Assembly (NCBI GenBank): GCA_030247885.1
Contig: JAPDRO010000020.1
Coordinates: 372,001-436,000, forward strand
From: Taxawa tesnikishii (nom. ined.)
Taxonomy: Eukaryota; Ascomycota; Dothideomycetes; Dothideales
DNA: 64,000 nt
Reading direction: 5' to 3'
Shown one piece after another: positions 1 to 10,281 of the stretch; positions within the stretch are counted from its first letter, which is position 1; each line of letters opens with the position of its first letter. The position numbers were made by a program, and so were the translations under genes. The notes under the pieces were generated by a model, which saw only the letters and a program-made list of their open reading frames with translations, was not told where the DNA came from and ran no database searches.

Positions 1-1051
1 CGCACGCAGAATGGCGCCAGCAGCGTCGTCAATCTCGTGTTCGCGGAGAAGCTGGATCTGGTCACTTGGCTCGCGGGGGATGTGGGTGAGAACGAGAGCG
101 AGTTTATCAAGGCGGCGGATGATGCGGCGACAAAGAGGAGGCGCAGGGCGCGGCGGATGTCGCGAGAGGCGCAGATGGAGACGTTGTTATGGCCGACGCG
201 GGCGATGGAGGCGCGAGGGAGGCCGAGAGGTTGAAGGAGATTTATGCCGGCGAGAGGAACATGGGCGATAGGAATACGGTGTTGAGGGGCATCAAGCCCA
301 CGGTAAGTACCTCACGTCCTCCACTTCTCGCTCTTCTTCTCGGACGCGTTTGCAATGGGCGTGGTATTAGCTCTAGGACAGGCCTCGTTCTAACATCCCG
401 TTACAACAGGACTTCTCCCACGTACGCAAGTACGCCGAAACCATACTCCGGCGCACCTCGACCCGGCCCTCGGGTCCCACCCCGCCGTACCCACATCCTC
501 CGCCGGCCTGCGCGGCAAAACACCCACAGGTCGACGCCCGGAACCCATCATCCTCCTCTCCCCCTCGGCCTCTTCCCTCCTGCGCCTCTCGAACATCAAA
601 TCCTTCCTCGTGGACGGCATCTACACGCCCCCGACCTCTGCCGCATCCGGGCTCAACATCCTCCACGTCAACCGGACGATCCAGTCCATCGAGCCCTCGC
701 GGCCCATGCGCTTCATCCTGGTCGAGTCGCCCGACAACTTCAAGCCCGACTACTGGTCGCGCGTCGTCGCTGTCTTCACCACGGGTCAGGCCTGGCAGTT
801 CAAGGGGTACAAATGGCAGCAGCCTGCTGAGCTGTTCAACCATGCGCTGGGTGTGTATGTGGGATGGAGGGGAGACGCTGCCAGAGAGCGTCAAGGGCTG
901 GGGGAGGGGCGTGTTGAGCGTAAGTGTGGATAAGTGGAGGGAGGGCCAGAGTGCACAGAGTAGGTGGAGGGACAGGGAGGTTGTGGAGGAGGTTTGGGGA
1001 GCGATCGAGGCGGGTATGAGGAGTAAGGGATGGGGGAAGGAGGGGAGGTAA
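1..1051 (+). CDS. CDC73: Cdc73/parafibromin, Paf1 complex subunit (5' partial)
   Basis: Cdc73 is a subunit of the Paf1 complex, which travels with RNA polymerase II and supports elongation and histone modification. The N-terminus lies outside the window. The left part reads LVTWLAGDVGENESEFIKAA and then RNTVLRGIKPT. An intron follows (303-409, GTAAGT to ACAG), and the next exon opens with DFSHVRKYAETI, typical of the family. The C-terminal Cdc73 domain starts near 530 (RRPEPIILLSPSASSLL) and continues through KSFLVDGIYTPP and FKPDYWSRVVAVFTTGQAWQ to KGWGRGVLSVSVDKWR, with the stop at 1049-1051. Reading frame changes near 185-200, 449-456 and 868-874; the last sits in a GGGG run. No stop-rich decay surrounds these sites, so sequence error is likelier than pseudogenisation. 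Family assignment is firm. Confidence 0.88.
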
Positions 1052-1916
1052 GTTTGGCAGAAGTTGATGAGAGAGGGTGGCAGGCAGGCGGTGGGTTTTC
1101 GGAGAGGGGTGGGTTGTGAAGTGGTGATTGGGGAGGGGTGTCGTGCTTTTTCTTAAAAGTCCTGATGCGTTCAAGCGGGATTGGCTGGGTCTGGGAATCG
1201 TGGAAGATGGGGGCAGGTAGGCACACGCAAATCCATCTTGTTTCATTCTACTATACCCGTTCTCGAGCATGCGGCCCGGGCTGTTTCATTGAGGCTGTGT
1301 AGATGCGAACTGAGCGAGGTCTACTGCTAGTCATCGCACCGGAAATAGATGGTCGTTTCACAGCTTGCTTTATGCAAGTGATTCCATTATGGTCCTCCGC
1401 CCTCTGAGGACCCGCGCAAAGGCTGTTATCATCTATGGACCCTGTGCGAGGTTACCTAATGACGACTTTGTGTTGACAGTTATCGCACGTGCTGTTATAG
1501 CGATGCCTGGGTGTCAGTTGAAGAGGAATCAGTATGGAGGGCGACTGGATATGTCTTCCCGCCAAGTCACGCTAGCTGAAGCGGTAAGCAGTAGCGCGAA
1601 ACAACATCTCCATCATGCTTTGATGTCCGCTTAATTCTCTCTCCGAGCCTCAAGTGAATAAGCACACATGTTGGCACGTGAAGGGTCTTCGGATGCGCAG
1701 AAGCAGAAGAGAAGAAGGAAACGCTTACACATCTGCCAAAGGACTGCATTCAGGCGGACACTAATGTGCAAATGCGACGTCTCATTACTGAACTGCACGG
1801 CGTTGCAAGTGAGCTAGGTGTGAAGCCAACGCTCTTCTTGGGAGATGGGACACCTGGCGCCACCATGCTGTTCATATCCCCAAGCCGACCCATTCCTCAG
1901 GCACGACTTCCCGAAA
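1052..1916. other. Intergenic, convergent 3' ends of CDC73 and PRO1
   Basis: Both flanking genes end here. The short open frames inside have no recognisable similarity or codon pattern, and I see no repeat or RNA gene. Confidence 0.5.
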
Positions 1917-3387
1917 CTACCTCACCTCCAACTCCTGACTCCTGCTCATGCGATTCGGCGTGCCCGGTCTGCTCTCCCGATTCAAAAACGCAATGTTCTC
2001 CCTCAGGGCCACATACTCGCTATCGGCATAGCCCAACACGGCACTGATCTCGGTACTCTTGCAGCCCCTGATCCTCTTGACCTCGGCGACGGAGTAATTC
2101 ACAATCGCGCGTCCGACCTCGATGGGCGGCGGGTCCGCTCTCTCGTACTCGCCCGAGCCTCTGTGCAGGCGTTTTACGACGACGATGCGGACGCATTCCT
2201 GCTGCGCAAAGGAGCCTTCGGCGTCCACGACGCCGACGGGTAACAGGCCGGCTTTGTCGGCGAGCGCGGCGTGGGCGCCGGAGTCGATGTAGACGGTCCC
2301 GTGCGGGGCGAGGCCGTGCAGGAGCCAGAAGTAGCGGTCGCGGATGGGGTGCAGGTCCGGCAGGAAGCGCGTGTGCAGCGGAGGCTGCGAGGGTGCGTCC
2401 AGCTTTGGCTCTGCCGGGCCGTCGGCGCCGTTGATGACGGCTCTCTTGAGCAGGGATGACGCGTCGGAGCTCAGTTCGCCGGCGGGAGGGGAAAGGGGTG
2501 GTCTTGGTGGTGGCCGTCGGTCGAGTTGGCGCGGGAGATGCGTGAGGGAGTCCGCGTGGGCCGCTGCGACTCGGCGTACCTGACAATGCTGGCAATGTTG
2601 CCCGGTTTGGAGGAGCGCGTGATGACGGTGGTGACGCCGGCGGAGGTTGCGAGGCGCGCGGCGACGATTTTGGTCGCCATGCCGCCCGTGCCTACCGCAG
2701 AGCCGGCGCTCGAGACGTCGGCTACGAGCGTGGAGATGTCCTCGACCACCTCGATGGCTTTGGCGTCGGGGTTGGTGCGAGGGTTCTTGTCGTACAGGCA
2801 GTCGACGTCGGTCATGAGGAACAGGTAATCGGCTTGCACCATGCCGGCCGTGATCGCTGATAGGGTATCGTTGTCGCCGAACTTGATCTCCGCTACGGAC
2901 AGGGTGTCGTTCTCGTTGACGATTGGGATGACGCCCATGTGTAACAGCTCGATAAAGGTGTTTTGTGCATTCAGGTATTGTGTCCGGTCCGCAATGTCGT
3001 TCCTGGTGAGCAAGATCTGGGCAATGGGCTGCCGGCGGTGCATGAACAGCTGGTCCCACAGACTCATGAGCTTGCATTGTCCGATAGCAGCAAGGGCTTG
3101 GACTTGAGGGAGGTGTTTGGGCCGTCTCTCGAGGCTCATGTGGCCCAGCGCAACGCCAATGGCACCGGAGGAGACAATGACGACCCTGTGCCCATCTTTC
3201 TGCAGAGCGCACGCGGTTTCGACAATGGTGGAGAGGATGGAGAGTAGAGGTTCGTGGCTCTTCTCGTCAACGATGGAAGACGTGCCTGGGCAGGGTCAGC
3301 ATGCGTTCCTGTTCCGAAAGCCATCTCTACAGAGGATGTGTATGGGTACACACCGAGCTTTATGACGATGGTGAGATGTTTCTTCAT
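1917..3387 (-). CDS. PRO1: Glutamate 5-kinase with PUA domain (proline synthesis)
   Basis: Glutamate 5-kinase phosphorylates glutamate in the first step of proline synthesis in the cytosol. The start ATG is at 3387 ([12 protein letters not shown]). Exon 1 is 3354-3387, the intron is 3286-3353 (GTGTGT to CCCAG), and exon 2 runs 3285-1917. Splicing restores the family signature [10 protein letters not shown], followed by [14 protein letters not shown], the substrate-loop motif [18 protein letters not shown] and the ATP-site segment [11 protein letters not shown]-terminal PUA domain follows ([21 protein letters not shown]). The frame breaks once, at the run at 2495-2498 between the kinase and PUA parts. 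With one base restored the product is 467 residues, normal for fungal Pro1. It is divergent from ATP23 across a 372 bp promoter. Confidence 0.93.
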
Positions 3388-3759
3388 GGTGGGCTGTAAG
3401 CGGTGCGCAAGACCTCGACTACGGTCCCGATTCGATTCCTGCAAGACTGCGCAGCTATTGGCCTTGTCATCGCGAGGCTATTCCCAACATCATCGAGTCA
3501 TCTTTGGCCTGCACATGGCACTTGTCAAAGGGCGCGCAGCGAAAAAGAACCGATCGAATTCCCCATAGTCCCCCCTCCGCTCTCCACCACCTCACCGCCC
3601 GCCGAAAATCCAACCAATCGGGGAAGAACCGCTGCCGCATTTCCATATTGCCATCGCCAACACTCGACTCTGGTCTCCGCGTACACTGCTCTTGCTCTAT
3701 CACATGCGTCTGCAACAGCACTACTCCATCCAACCCCTCAAGAACCATCAACCTTCGCC
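3388..3759. promoter_or_regulatory. Shared promoter region PRO1 / ATP23
   Basis: This 372 bp gap separates two divergent start codons and must hold both promoters. A CCAAT pentamer lies on the plus strand at 3614-3618. CT-rich stretches precede the ATP23 start. Regulation beyond that is not visible. Confidence 0.5.
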
Positions 3760-4540
3760 ATGGCCGCCGACAACACAAGCACGCTCCCGCCGACGGAAAC
3801 CACACCTCCCTCCGCACCCGTCCCAGACCAGGACTTCTACACCTGGACCAACTTCTTCTCCATCCTCTCCGGATCCGCCTCGCCCAAGGAACGCGACGCC
3901 TACTTCCGCGCCCGCGACGTCGTAAACGAAGACCGGGACTGCGCGCGCTGCGTCAAGGACCGCGACTGGCTGCTGAAATACTCGCCCGTGGTGCGCTTCA
4001 TGCAGCACAACATCAGTCTGCTGGGCGGGGACCTGAACGGCGCGAACATCAGGTGCAAGCGGTGCACCACGGCGCAGAGTGGCGGCTTCGACCCCGAGTA
4101 CGGGATGCTGCTGTGCGCGAACCAGTTCAGGAATAGGGGACATATGGAGGATACGATGGCGCATGAGATGGTGCATGCCTATGATTATCTGAGGTTCAAG
4201 CTCGATCCGTTGGATTTGAGGCACGCGGCTTGTATGGAGGTATGTATGCGTTTGCATGCATGGATGGATGGCTCGAGGAGTCGAGAGGAGGCCGGGCTGA
4301 TGAGAGGTGTAGATTCGCGCGAGTACGCTGTCGGGAGAGTGCCGTTTTGGACGAGAGTTCTTCACGCGAGGGCAGTGGAAGATTACGCAACAGTTGCAGG
4401 AGTGCGTGAGGAGAAGAGCGACGCTGTCCGTTGCGAACAGGCCCGGATGCAAGGACGACGCCCATGCGGCGAGAGTCGTGAACGAGGTCTGGGACAGCTG
4501 TTTCAACGACACCAGACCCTTCGATGAGATCTACAGATGA
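3760..4540 (+). CDS. ATP23: Mitochondrial inner membrane protease Atp23
   Basis: Atp23 is a zinc metalloprotease of the mitochondrial intermembrane space that processes the Atp6 precursor and chaperones its assembly into ATP synthase. Exon 1 is 3760-4239, the intron 4240-4312 (GTATGT to GTGTAG) and exon 2 4313-4540, giving an uninterrupted 235-residue protein. The zinc-binding active-site motif HEMVH lies in [19 protein letters not shown]. The conserved cysteine-bearing segment [20 protein letters not shown] precedes it, and the family ending [20 protein letters not shown] closes the protein. Skipping the intron would lose this conserved C-terminus, so the splice model is well supported. Confidence 0.96.
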
Positions 4541-4830
4541 GGTATGAAGCTCTTTCATGCACTTGTTTGCAGGAAATCGCGCTGATCTAGAAAAGGCCGG
4601 TTACGAACGGGTTTCTTGTACAATTCATTTGCATTTGCATAGCATTGGCGCTGGGGTTGCTGTAATATCATGATACCAATCAAACTCCTTTCCTCATGCA
4701 ATCACCAATCCCCGATACCTCCGTACCAAACGCCTGACCTGATGCCGCCCGATGCAGTATCCAGAGAAGAAACAAAACCTGAGATTCAGGACTGTACGAG
4801 ACTGCCATGTCGGCTCTTACTGGGGTATCA

Positions 4831-6105
4831 TCACTCGCTCGACCGCTGGCTGTTTCCGGAGCTCCGGTTGTAGGCTCTCTCGCCCTTGACGCAGTGCTTG
4901 ACGATCCAAGGGTGTTGTTGGACCTCGTCGAGTGGGATTCTTTTCTCCGGGTCAAGTACCAGAAGCTGTAGAGAAGAAGAAGAAAAAAGCGGTCAGCGGG
5001 TTATTAAACAAGACTTGAGTTTTTATGTCCACTCACCTTCTTGATGAGATCTCTCGCCTCAGCGCTTACGAAAGGTGGAATGGTCATCTCGCCCCTCGCG
5101 ATCCTCCTCTGTGTCATGACAGGCGTGTCTTCAAACGGCGCCTCACCGACCAAGAACTCGTACGTCAACACACCCAGACTCCAGAGATCGACCTTCTCGC
5201 TGTACCAGTTCTCCTCGCGGCCCGGCTTGATCATCTCCGGAGGCAGGTAATCAAGCGTTCCACACATGGTGTTCCGCCTGTTGTTCGGCGCATGTACCGA
5301 CCAGCCGAAATCACTGATCTTGATTTCCCCGTGGATTCCCACGAGTATGTTCTCCGGCTTGATGTCGCGATGCATGACGTGCTTCTTATGCAGATACCTG
5401 AGCGCGGCCGCCATCTGGGCAATGTACTGCGCAGCCTTCCATTCCGGGAAGCGCTCCTCGCGCCGGAGATGCTTGTATAGCTCGCCCTTGCCCGCAAATT
5501 CCAGGATCAGGAAGATGCGCTTGCTGTCGTGGAAGTGGCCGTACAGGCGCAGGATGTTGGGATGCGCGAGGTTGGATTGGATCTCGATCTCTCGCCGCAC
5601 TTGCTTCTCGACTTTGCCTTGCTGCAGTTCGGATTTGTGCAGGACCTTCAGGGCGCATACGAAGCCGGTCGAGCGCTCGCGTGCAAGGTATACCCGTCCG
5701 AATTTGCCCTTGCCGAGAGGCTTGCCGATCTCGAACATGCCAAGATGCCATTGTTTTGGTGCTGTGGACTGTGATGTGAAAGATTGCAAGTCGGATGTGC
5801 GCGGCTGTATTTCCGAGGATCTTTGTGCGGCTTGCGAGGGAAGAGTGATCTTGGTGATGGTGGCAGTTGTGGTCGTTGCGGTCTTGACGGCGTTGGTGTT
5901 TGCGAGCTTCTGCAGAGGCAGCTTCAAGCGGCTTGCTTGCGCTGCGGCGCTCAGGTTCGAAATGGAGATCTGTTTATTGGTTAGGACGGACTCAGTTGGT
6001 GATGCACGACAGACGTGCCTTAGTTTTGAGGGTAGCATGCTGGTCATGGTTCTCGTCGTTGACTGAGATGCCCTCAAAGCGCGACTCGAGCGCCTGCATG
6101 TCCAT
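4831..6105 (-). CDS. IPL1: Aurora kinase Ipl1
   Basis: Ipl1/Aurora is the kinase of the chromosomal passenger complex and corrects kinetochore-microtubule attachments. Exons are 6105-6019, 5969-5037 and 4965-4831, giving 384 residues. The kinase domain has the glycine loop [16 protein letters not shown], the lysine in [23 protein letters not shown] and the Aurora-type activation loop [16 protein letters not shown]. Translation from 6105 ([20 protein letters not shown]) matches the usual short fungal Aurora N-terminus, but requires a first intron (5970-6018) that starts with GC instead of GT and ends ACAG. No in-frame GT donor is available there. The last intron (4966-5036, GTGAGT to ACAG) is ordinary. 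The longer upstream open frame is rejected because its extra N-terminus looks non-coding. Confidence 0.94.
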
Positions 6106-7539
6106 CTCGAATATGCTCCGGTAACGAATGTGAAGAGCGGATATTCAGTGGTATAGCGAGAGTACTGTAGGCAAGTGAGTGTGGTGATGTTGAGTTGCGC
6201 TCCCTCTCGGCAGTATGTAATACATGCAGCTTCTCGTTTCAGCGATAAACAAGCGGTTGCTAGGGTGAATGGCGGATCCTCGCCCCCACTCTTTGCGCCA
6301 ATCACACAATCGGGAGCTTGGGCCGAGCGTCATCCACTCTACGTGTACCAACTACTCTACCCTATACAAGCAAGAAGACGAGAAACATTGCGATTGTGCC
6401 TAGCGATGGCAAGTACGCCGATAGATCCAGTTCACATCACATGGAATGCAGTGAGTCTGCGCAAACGGTAATGATAGCTGGGACGCAATTCGGCATAGTC
6501 AGTGTGGCTTGATTCATTGATCGTACTCTCCCGCACACAGCACACATCTAGGTCGTGCGCCAGGATCGTCGAACCCTCTGAAGACCAGCGTAGGTGCTGG
6601 TTTTGTCAATGGGAACTTGCCCATAGCCTGCAATTTGACTGTATCTTGATGTTTCTTAAGTGAGGTCGGCAGTTGTGGGACGGGGCTGGACAGTGGAAGA
6701 TGGTGGTCCATGTGCCTCTTGGAGCCTTGCTAACAGAGGCGGGTGAGGCAGCGTGACAGGGAAAGGCTCACGCCGCTGATGCTGCGCGTTGCTCTATCTG
6801 TCCGTTCATCGCTTGAGGGCGCGCTTGTTACCCTTCTACTAATCAGCATAAGGTGGTTACATTCAATGGGACTGTGGATGGTTGTTGCCGGAACGATATT
6901 CAGGCGGTTTGCCGGCATTGCTCGGCCATCCTCCGGTTGTTTGGTTTGTGGGAAAGAGGGTCAAGAGGCCGTGTATGTGTTCATTGGAGCCACATTAGCG
7001 AGACGGGTGAAGAATGGCGTGATTAGATATTCCTATCATGAAGGAACATTTGCATTCCCTTTACGATGCCGTAGAGTCCTGACGGTTTGCTCGTAAGAGA
7101 GGAGTGTCCAAAATAACTCATCCTACAAGGCGTATGAGATGAACACACAAGCAAGACCGGATGCCCTGTGTGCCTTTACTCCGCGCTTCCGCCGGTTCTG
7201 TGGGAGCAGGTTCTATTGCGGATATGGTAGCATCTATAGCGGATGAGGCCCATTCCGTCCGCTTGTGGCATTCCTGTACTCCTTTATAGAGCAAGGACAG
7301 CATCAGCAGCGCGCACCTTCGTGAAAACATTTCATCCTCAAGATGAGACCGTAAATCAAGGGGTATCATCCTAGCCCATCCCACCACTCCCGCCCAAAAC
7401 GCCGTATCGCCATGTATAGCCAGCCCCTTCGCGGTCCTCTTTCCCCTCTCCCACTCGCCCACAAACCCATCCGTTCTCGAGCATCCATCCATCCATCCAC
7501 CCCTCGGTGCCTCAAAACCCCCACCCCACCCCCTCTTTC
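6106..7539. other. Intergenic upstream of IPL1
   Basis: This stretch holds the IPL1 promoter and the 3' flank of the next gene. A CCAAT pentamer lies at 6298-6302 and the segment near 7440-7560 is strongly CT-rich. The short open frames, including 6743-7096 and 7118-7555, show no family signature and I do not call them. Confidence 0.5.
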
Positions 7540-7955
7540 TCACTTCTCCCTCCACTCTCCCTCCCTAACCTCTCCCTGCCGGCTCAAATCCGCATCCCTG
7601 ATCCTACTCTCCCTCGCCCTGACCAGCACCTCCTGGTGTCCCTCACCCTCCCACGCCTCCCTGAACGCCCTCACTTCCTCGGTCGCACGCCGCGCTTCCT
7701 TGACCACGAGCTTGTATGCTTCGCCACGCTGCATGTTGGCCCGAGTCAGGAGGGAAGTGATTGCGGGAAGGGTTGAGCGCATCGAGGTGAGCTATGCGTT
7801 GGATCAGCCTGGAGAGTCGAGGTGGAAGCGGAGGGGAAGGGGAGGGAGGAATATACCTGGTCTTGCATGCGCGAGATGTGCGCCAGCGCGGCGAGGTGGC
7901 GGGATTCGTCCCAGGTGGCTTCTTTTTCGGTTTCGGTGGTGGGTTGGGGCTCCAT
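7540..7955 (-). CDS. Small conserved-looking protein, function unknown
   Basis: A two-exon gene: exon 1 is 7857-7955, the intron 7792-7856 (GTATAT to CATAG) and exon 2 7540-7791, for 116 residues. The protein starts MEPQPTTETEKEATWDESRH and is mostly charged helix (HLAALAHISRMQDQ, then RSTLPAITSLLTRANMQRG and a long Lys/Arg/Glu helix), which suggests a coiled-coil component of a larger complex. It has no signal peptide or membrane segment. I do not recognise the family. The clean splice phase and the helical continuity across the junction argue that it is real. Confidence 0.6.
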
Positions 7956-8523
7956 GGCTTGCGAGAGTTTTTTCCTGATGTGAGATGATCGAGATGATCG
8001 AGATGGTCGAGGTGGTGGAGGTGGTGAAGACGGTGGACAGTAGATTGCTTGGTAGATGGGCAGAGACCGCAGTTGACGACTTGCAAGGTTGTTACTGCTT
8101 GTTTGTCATCCGTCACGAACGTTCATGGTACAGATGATGCGTGTGAGAAGGCGCCAGCAGACATCGAGAGGCGGACTTATATACGGTGTGGCTCACGGAT
8201 GAAGTCGCGACTGTCGGCTTTCCGCAAATGGGAGGCTGGGGAAGCTTCACATGCTCAGGTGAGGAAAAGTCACCGACGATAGATTCCGGCGCCATGTCAT
8301 GTCACAGTGACCCTGTTCATTACGATAATGTTACAGAAAATCCCACACTGTCTGACCCATGCAATGCTCTCTGGCCAACTTTTCATGTCCACCGTGTCAA
8401 ACGCCGCGCTTCAATGACCCTCCATGTCCTTGATCGAACCAAGCAAGTGGCATCATCCGTCCGAGAAAGTATTGCAGTCCTCCCAGTCCCAGCCTAAATT
8501 CGAATCGCGTCGCCTGTGCTTGT
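7956..8523. other. Intergenic
   Basis: The promoter side of the small gene and the 3' flank of the Yra1-like gene. It includes a short GATCGAGATGG/GGTGGA-type purine repeat near 7985-8035. No gene is evident. Confidence 0.45.
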
Positions 8524-9773
8524 TCAAGGACGCCAGCTCTGTCCACCACGCCCGCCACGGCCGGGTCGCCCCACCATGCTGTCCGAGTACATCCTGCCTC
8601 CGTCTCTGTAACCTGCGCGTGGTCCATCTCTCGGTGCATCTCTGGGTGCGTCTCTTAGGTAGCGGTTGTCGTTGCGGAGAGGCGGGTCGAAGCCGAATCT
8701 GCCATCTTCCAGCATCGGCTCTGCGCGGCGCGGCTCTCGATCGTAGTCGTCGCCACGGTAATCGCGCTCGTCACGGCGCGCGAACCCATCTCTACCACGG
8801 GGCGCGCGCGGTGACCTGTTGTCGCGATCGCGTGGGAAAGCGTCGTCATCGACCTCCATGGTGTCGTCTTCGCCGTTCGCTGGCGGTGGTGCGGGACGCG
8901 CGCTGGCTTGTGGCGCTCGATTCGACTGTTTCTGTAGTGGCTGCGAGGTACCGCCCTCTTTCATGTAGACGTAGAGTACTCTGCCATCGGCCTGTGGATG
9001 CGTGTGTCAGCGGCTGGTGTGTCACCTGTACCAGCTCTTGAGAGAATTCGTGTGAGACTTACACGCTTGTTGTTGAACATTGCAATCACATTGTCCGCTC
9101 CTGCACGCTCTAGAAAGACCATCTCAGCAATGACTGTCGGCGAGGACGCAACCAGCCTGCAGCCGGCCATGTTGCCGCCGATGGGTTGCATAACGCTCTC
9201 AATGTCCGCTGCCGTCGTGCCGGGCGCAAAGTTGCTTGCAACGACCACGTAAGGACCTGCAGCACCGCGGATTGTTATCTCACTGCCACCTCCTTGTGTT
9301 GCTTCCTGCCGACCTTGCACTTGTACTTCGGCATTGAGGCGGTGGTTTCGGGGTTCGTGCTGCGCGAAAGGTTCGAGCCTGGGTTGGGACGAGGTGTCCC
9401 CTGTTGATGCCACTGGCGCGGTTGTTCGAGGCTGTCGAGGAGGAGCGCTTCAGTCACACTGTCAGCATCGCTGCCTGTGCCTGTTGAAGGGGATAGAAGA
9501 GGGAGACCTTTTGAACGCCCATTCTGCTTGCAAGGCTTGCGCCAGCTGCGCCCATAGGCTTCTTGCCCGCGGCGGGCGTGCTTGATCGACGGTCCTTGTT
9601 CTTTCCGAATATCTCTTGCGCCAGTTGCTCAGCTTTGCGCTTCTTGCGGTCTGTTCGTAATGTCAGTAAATATTCTTGTAGTTTCAGGAAGCGTAGACTA
9701 CGAAACAAATTTAAAGAGGCCTACCTGCTTGGATTATCTCGTCGAACGAGACAACCGGTTTGGAAGTCGCCAT
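8524..9773 (-). CDS. Yra1/Aly-like mRNA export RRM protein
   Basis: Likely the fungal Yra1/Mlo3/Aly adaptor that couples mRNA to the export receptor. Exons are 9773-9725, 9650-9508, 9447-9063 and 8991-8524. The N-terminus MATSKPVVSFDEIIQADRKK carries the short N-box-like motif of the family. The RRM begins AAGPYVVVASNFAPGTTAAD and includes VIAEMVFLERAGADNVIAMF. The C-terminus is rich in Arg, Gly and Asp (RRDERDYRGDDYDREPRR), ending GRGGRGGQSWRP. Exon 3 is not one frame: RSSSTASNN at its start and the RRM at its end need two extra bases between them. With those the total is 348 residues. The third intron (9448-9507) has a weak GTCTCC donor. The exact sequence between exon 3 start and the RRM is uncertain. 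Confidence 0.82.
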
Positions 9774-10281
9774 GTTGACCGTAACGTGTGCGAGTTGTAA
9801 CGCGGTTGAGGTTGACGATATAGGTAGAAATTGGCAATGTTGATTATTGATGCAGCTGCCAGGGTGCCAAAGTGAATGCGGAACTGCCACATGCTCGCTG
9901 TGTTCGGAAGGTTCCGAGGAGCCTCGGTTCCATTCTTATTGATACAAATACCTCCTTAGGTGAGTAGGAGCATGGCTATGATTCTGACATGTAAAATGCT
10001 TTATGTGACGGGCCTCCGTGCAAGACGGGCAGTCAAGATGTAGTACGTATGGTTTGGTATTATATAACATGACAGTCCCTTCACAGACACGCTACGCATT
10101 GTGATAGTTTACTATGTGTCACTTCCACATACAACAAGGGAAACGAACGTAATCTCATTATGCCGCCTTTTGATGCTACCCCAAAAGAACGCTTTTTCAG
10201 TACATGATTCCGCCGCAAAACTCCCATCTCAATGCCCGGTATCCTCCTCCCTCTTCCCTACCACCAGCCGTCACCGCCGCC
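9774..10281. other. Intergenic
   Basis: Promoter side of the Yra1-like gene and downstream flank of the large secreted-protein gene. I see no gene, only short AT-rich patches (near 10040-10100). Confidence 0.5.

Noticed and set aside
5004-6305. Longer Aurora start upstream of 6105
   Set aside because: The extra N-terminus resembles translated promoter sequence, whereas splicing from 6105 gives the typical fungal Aurora N-terminus.
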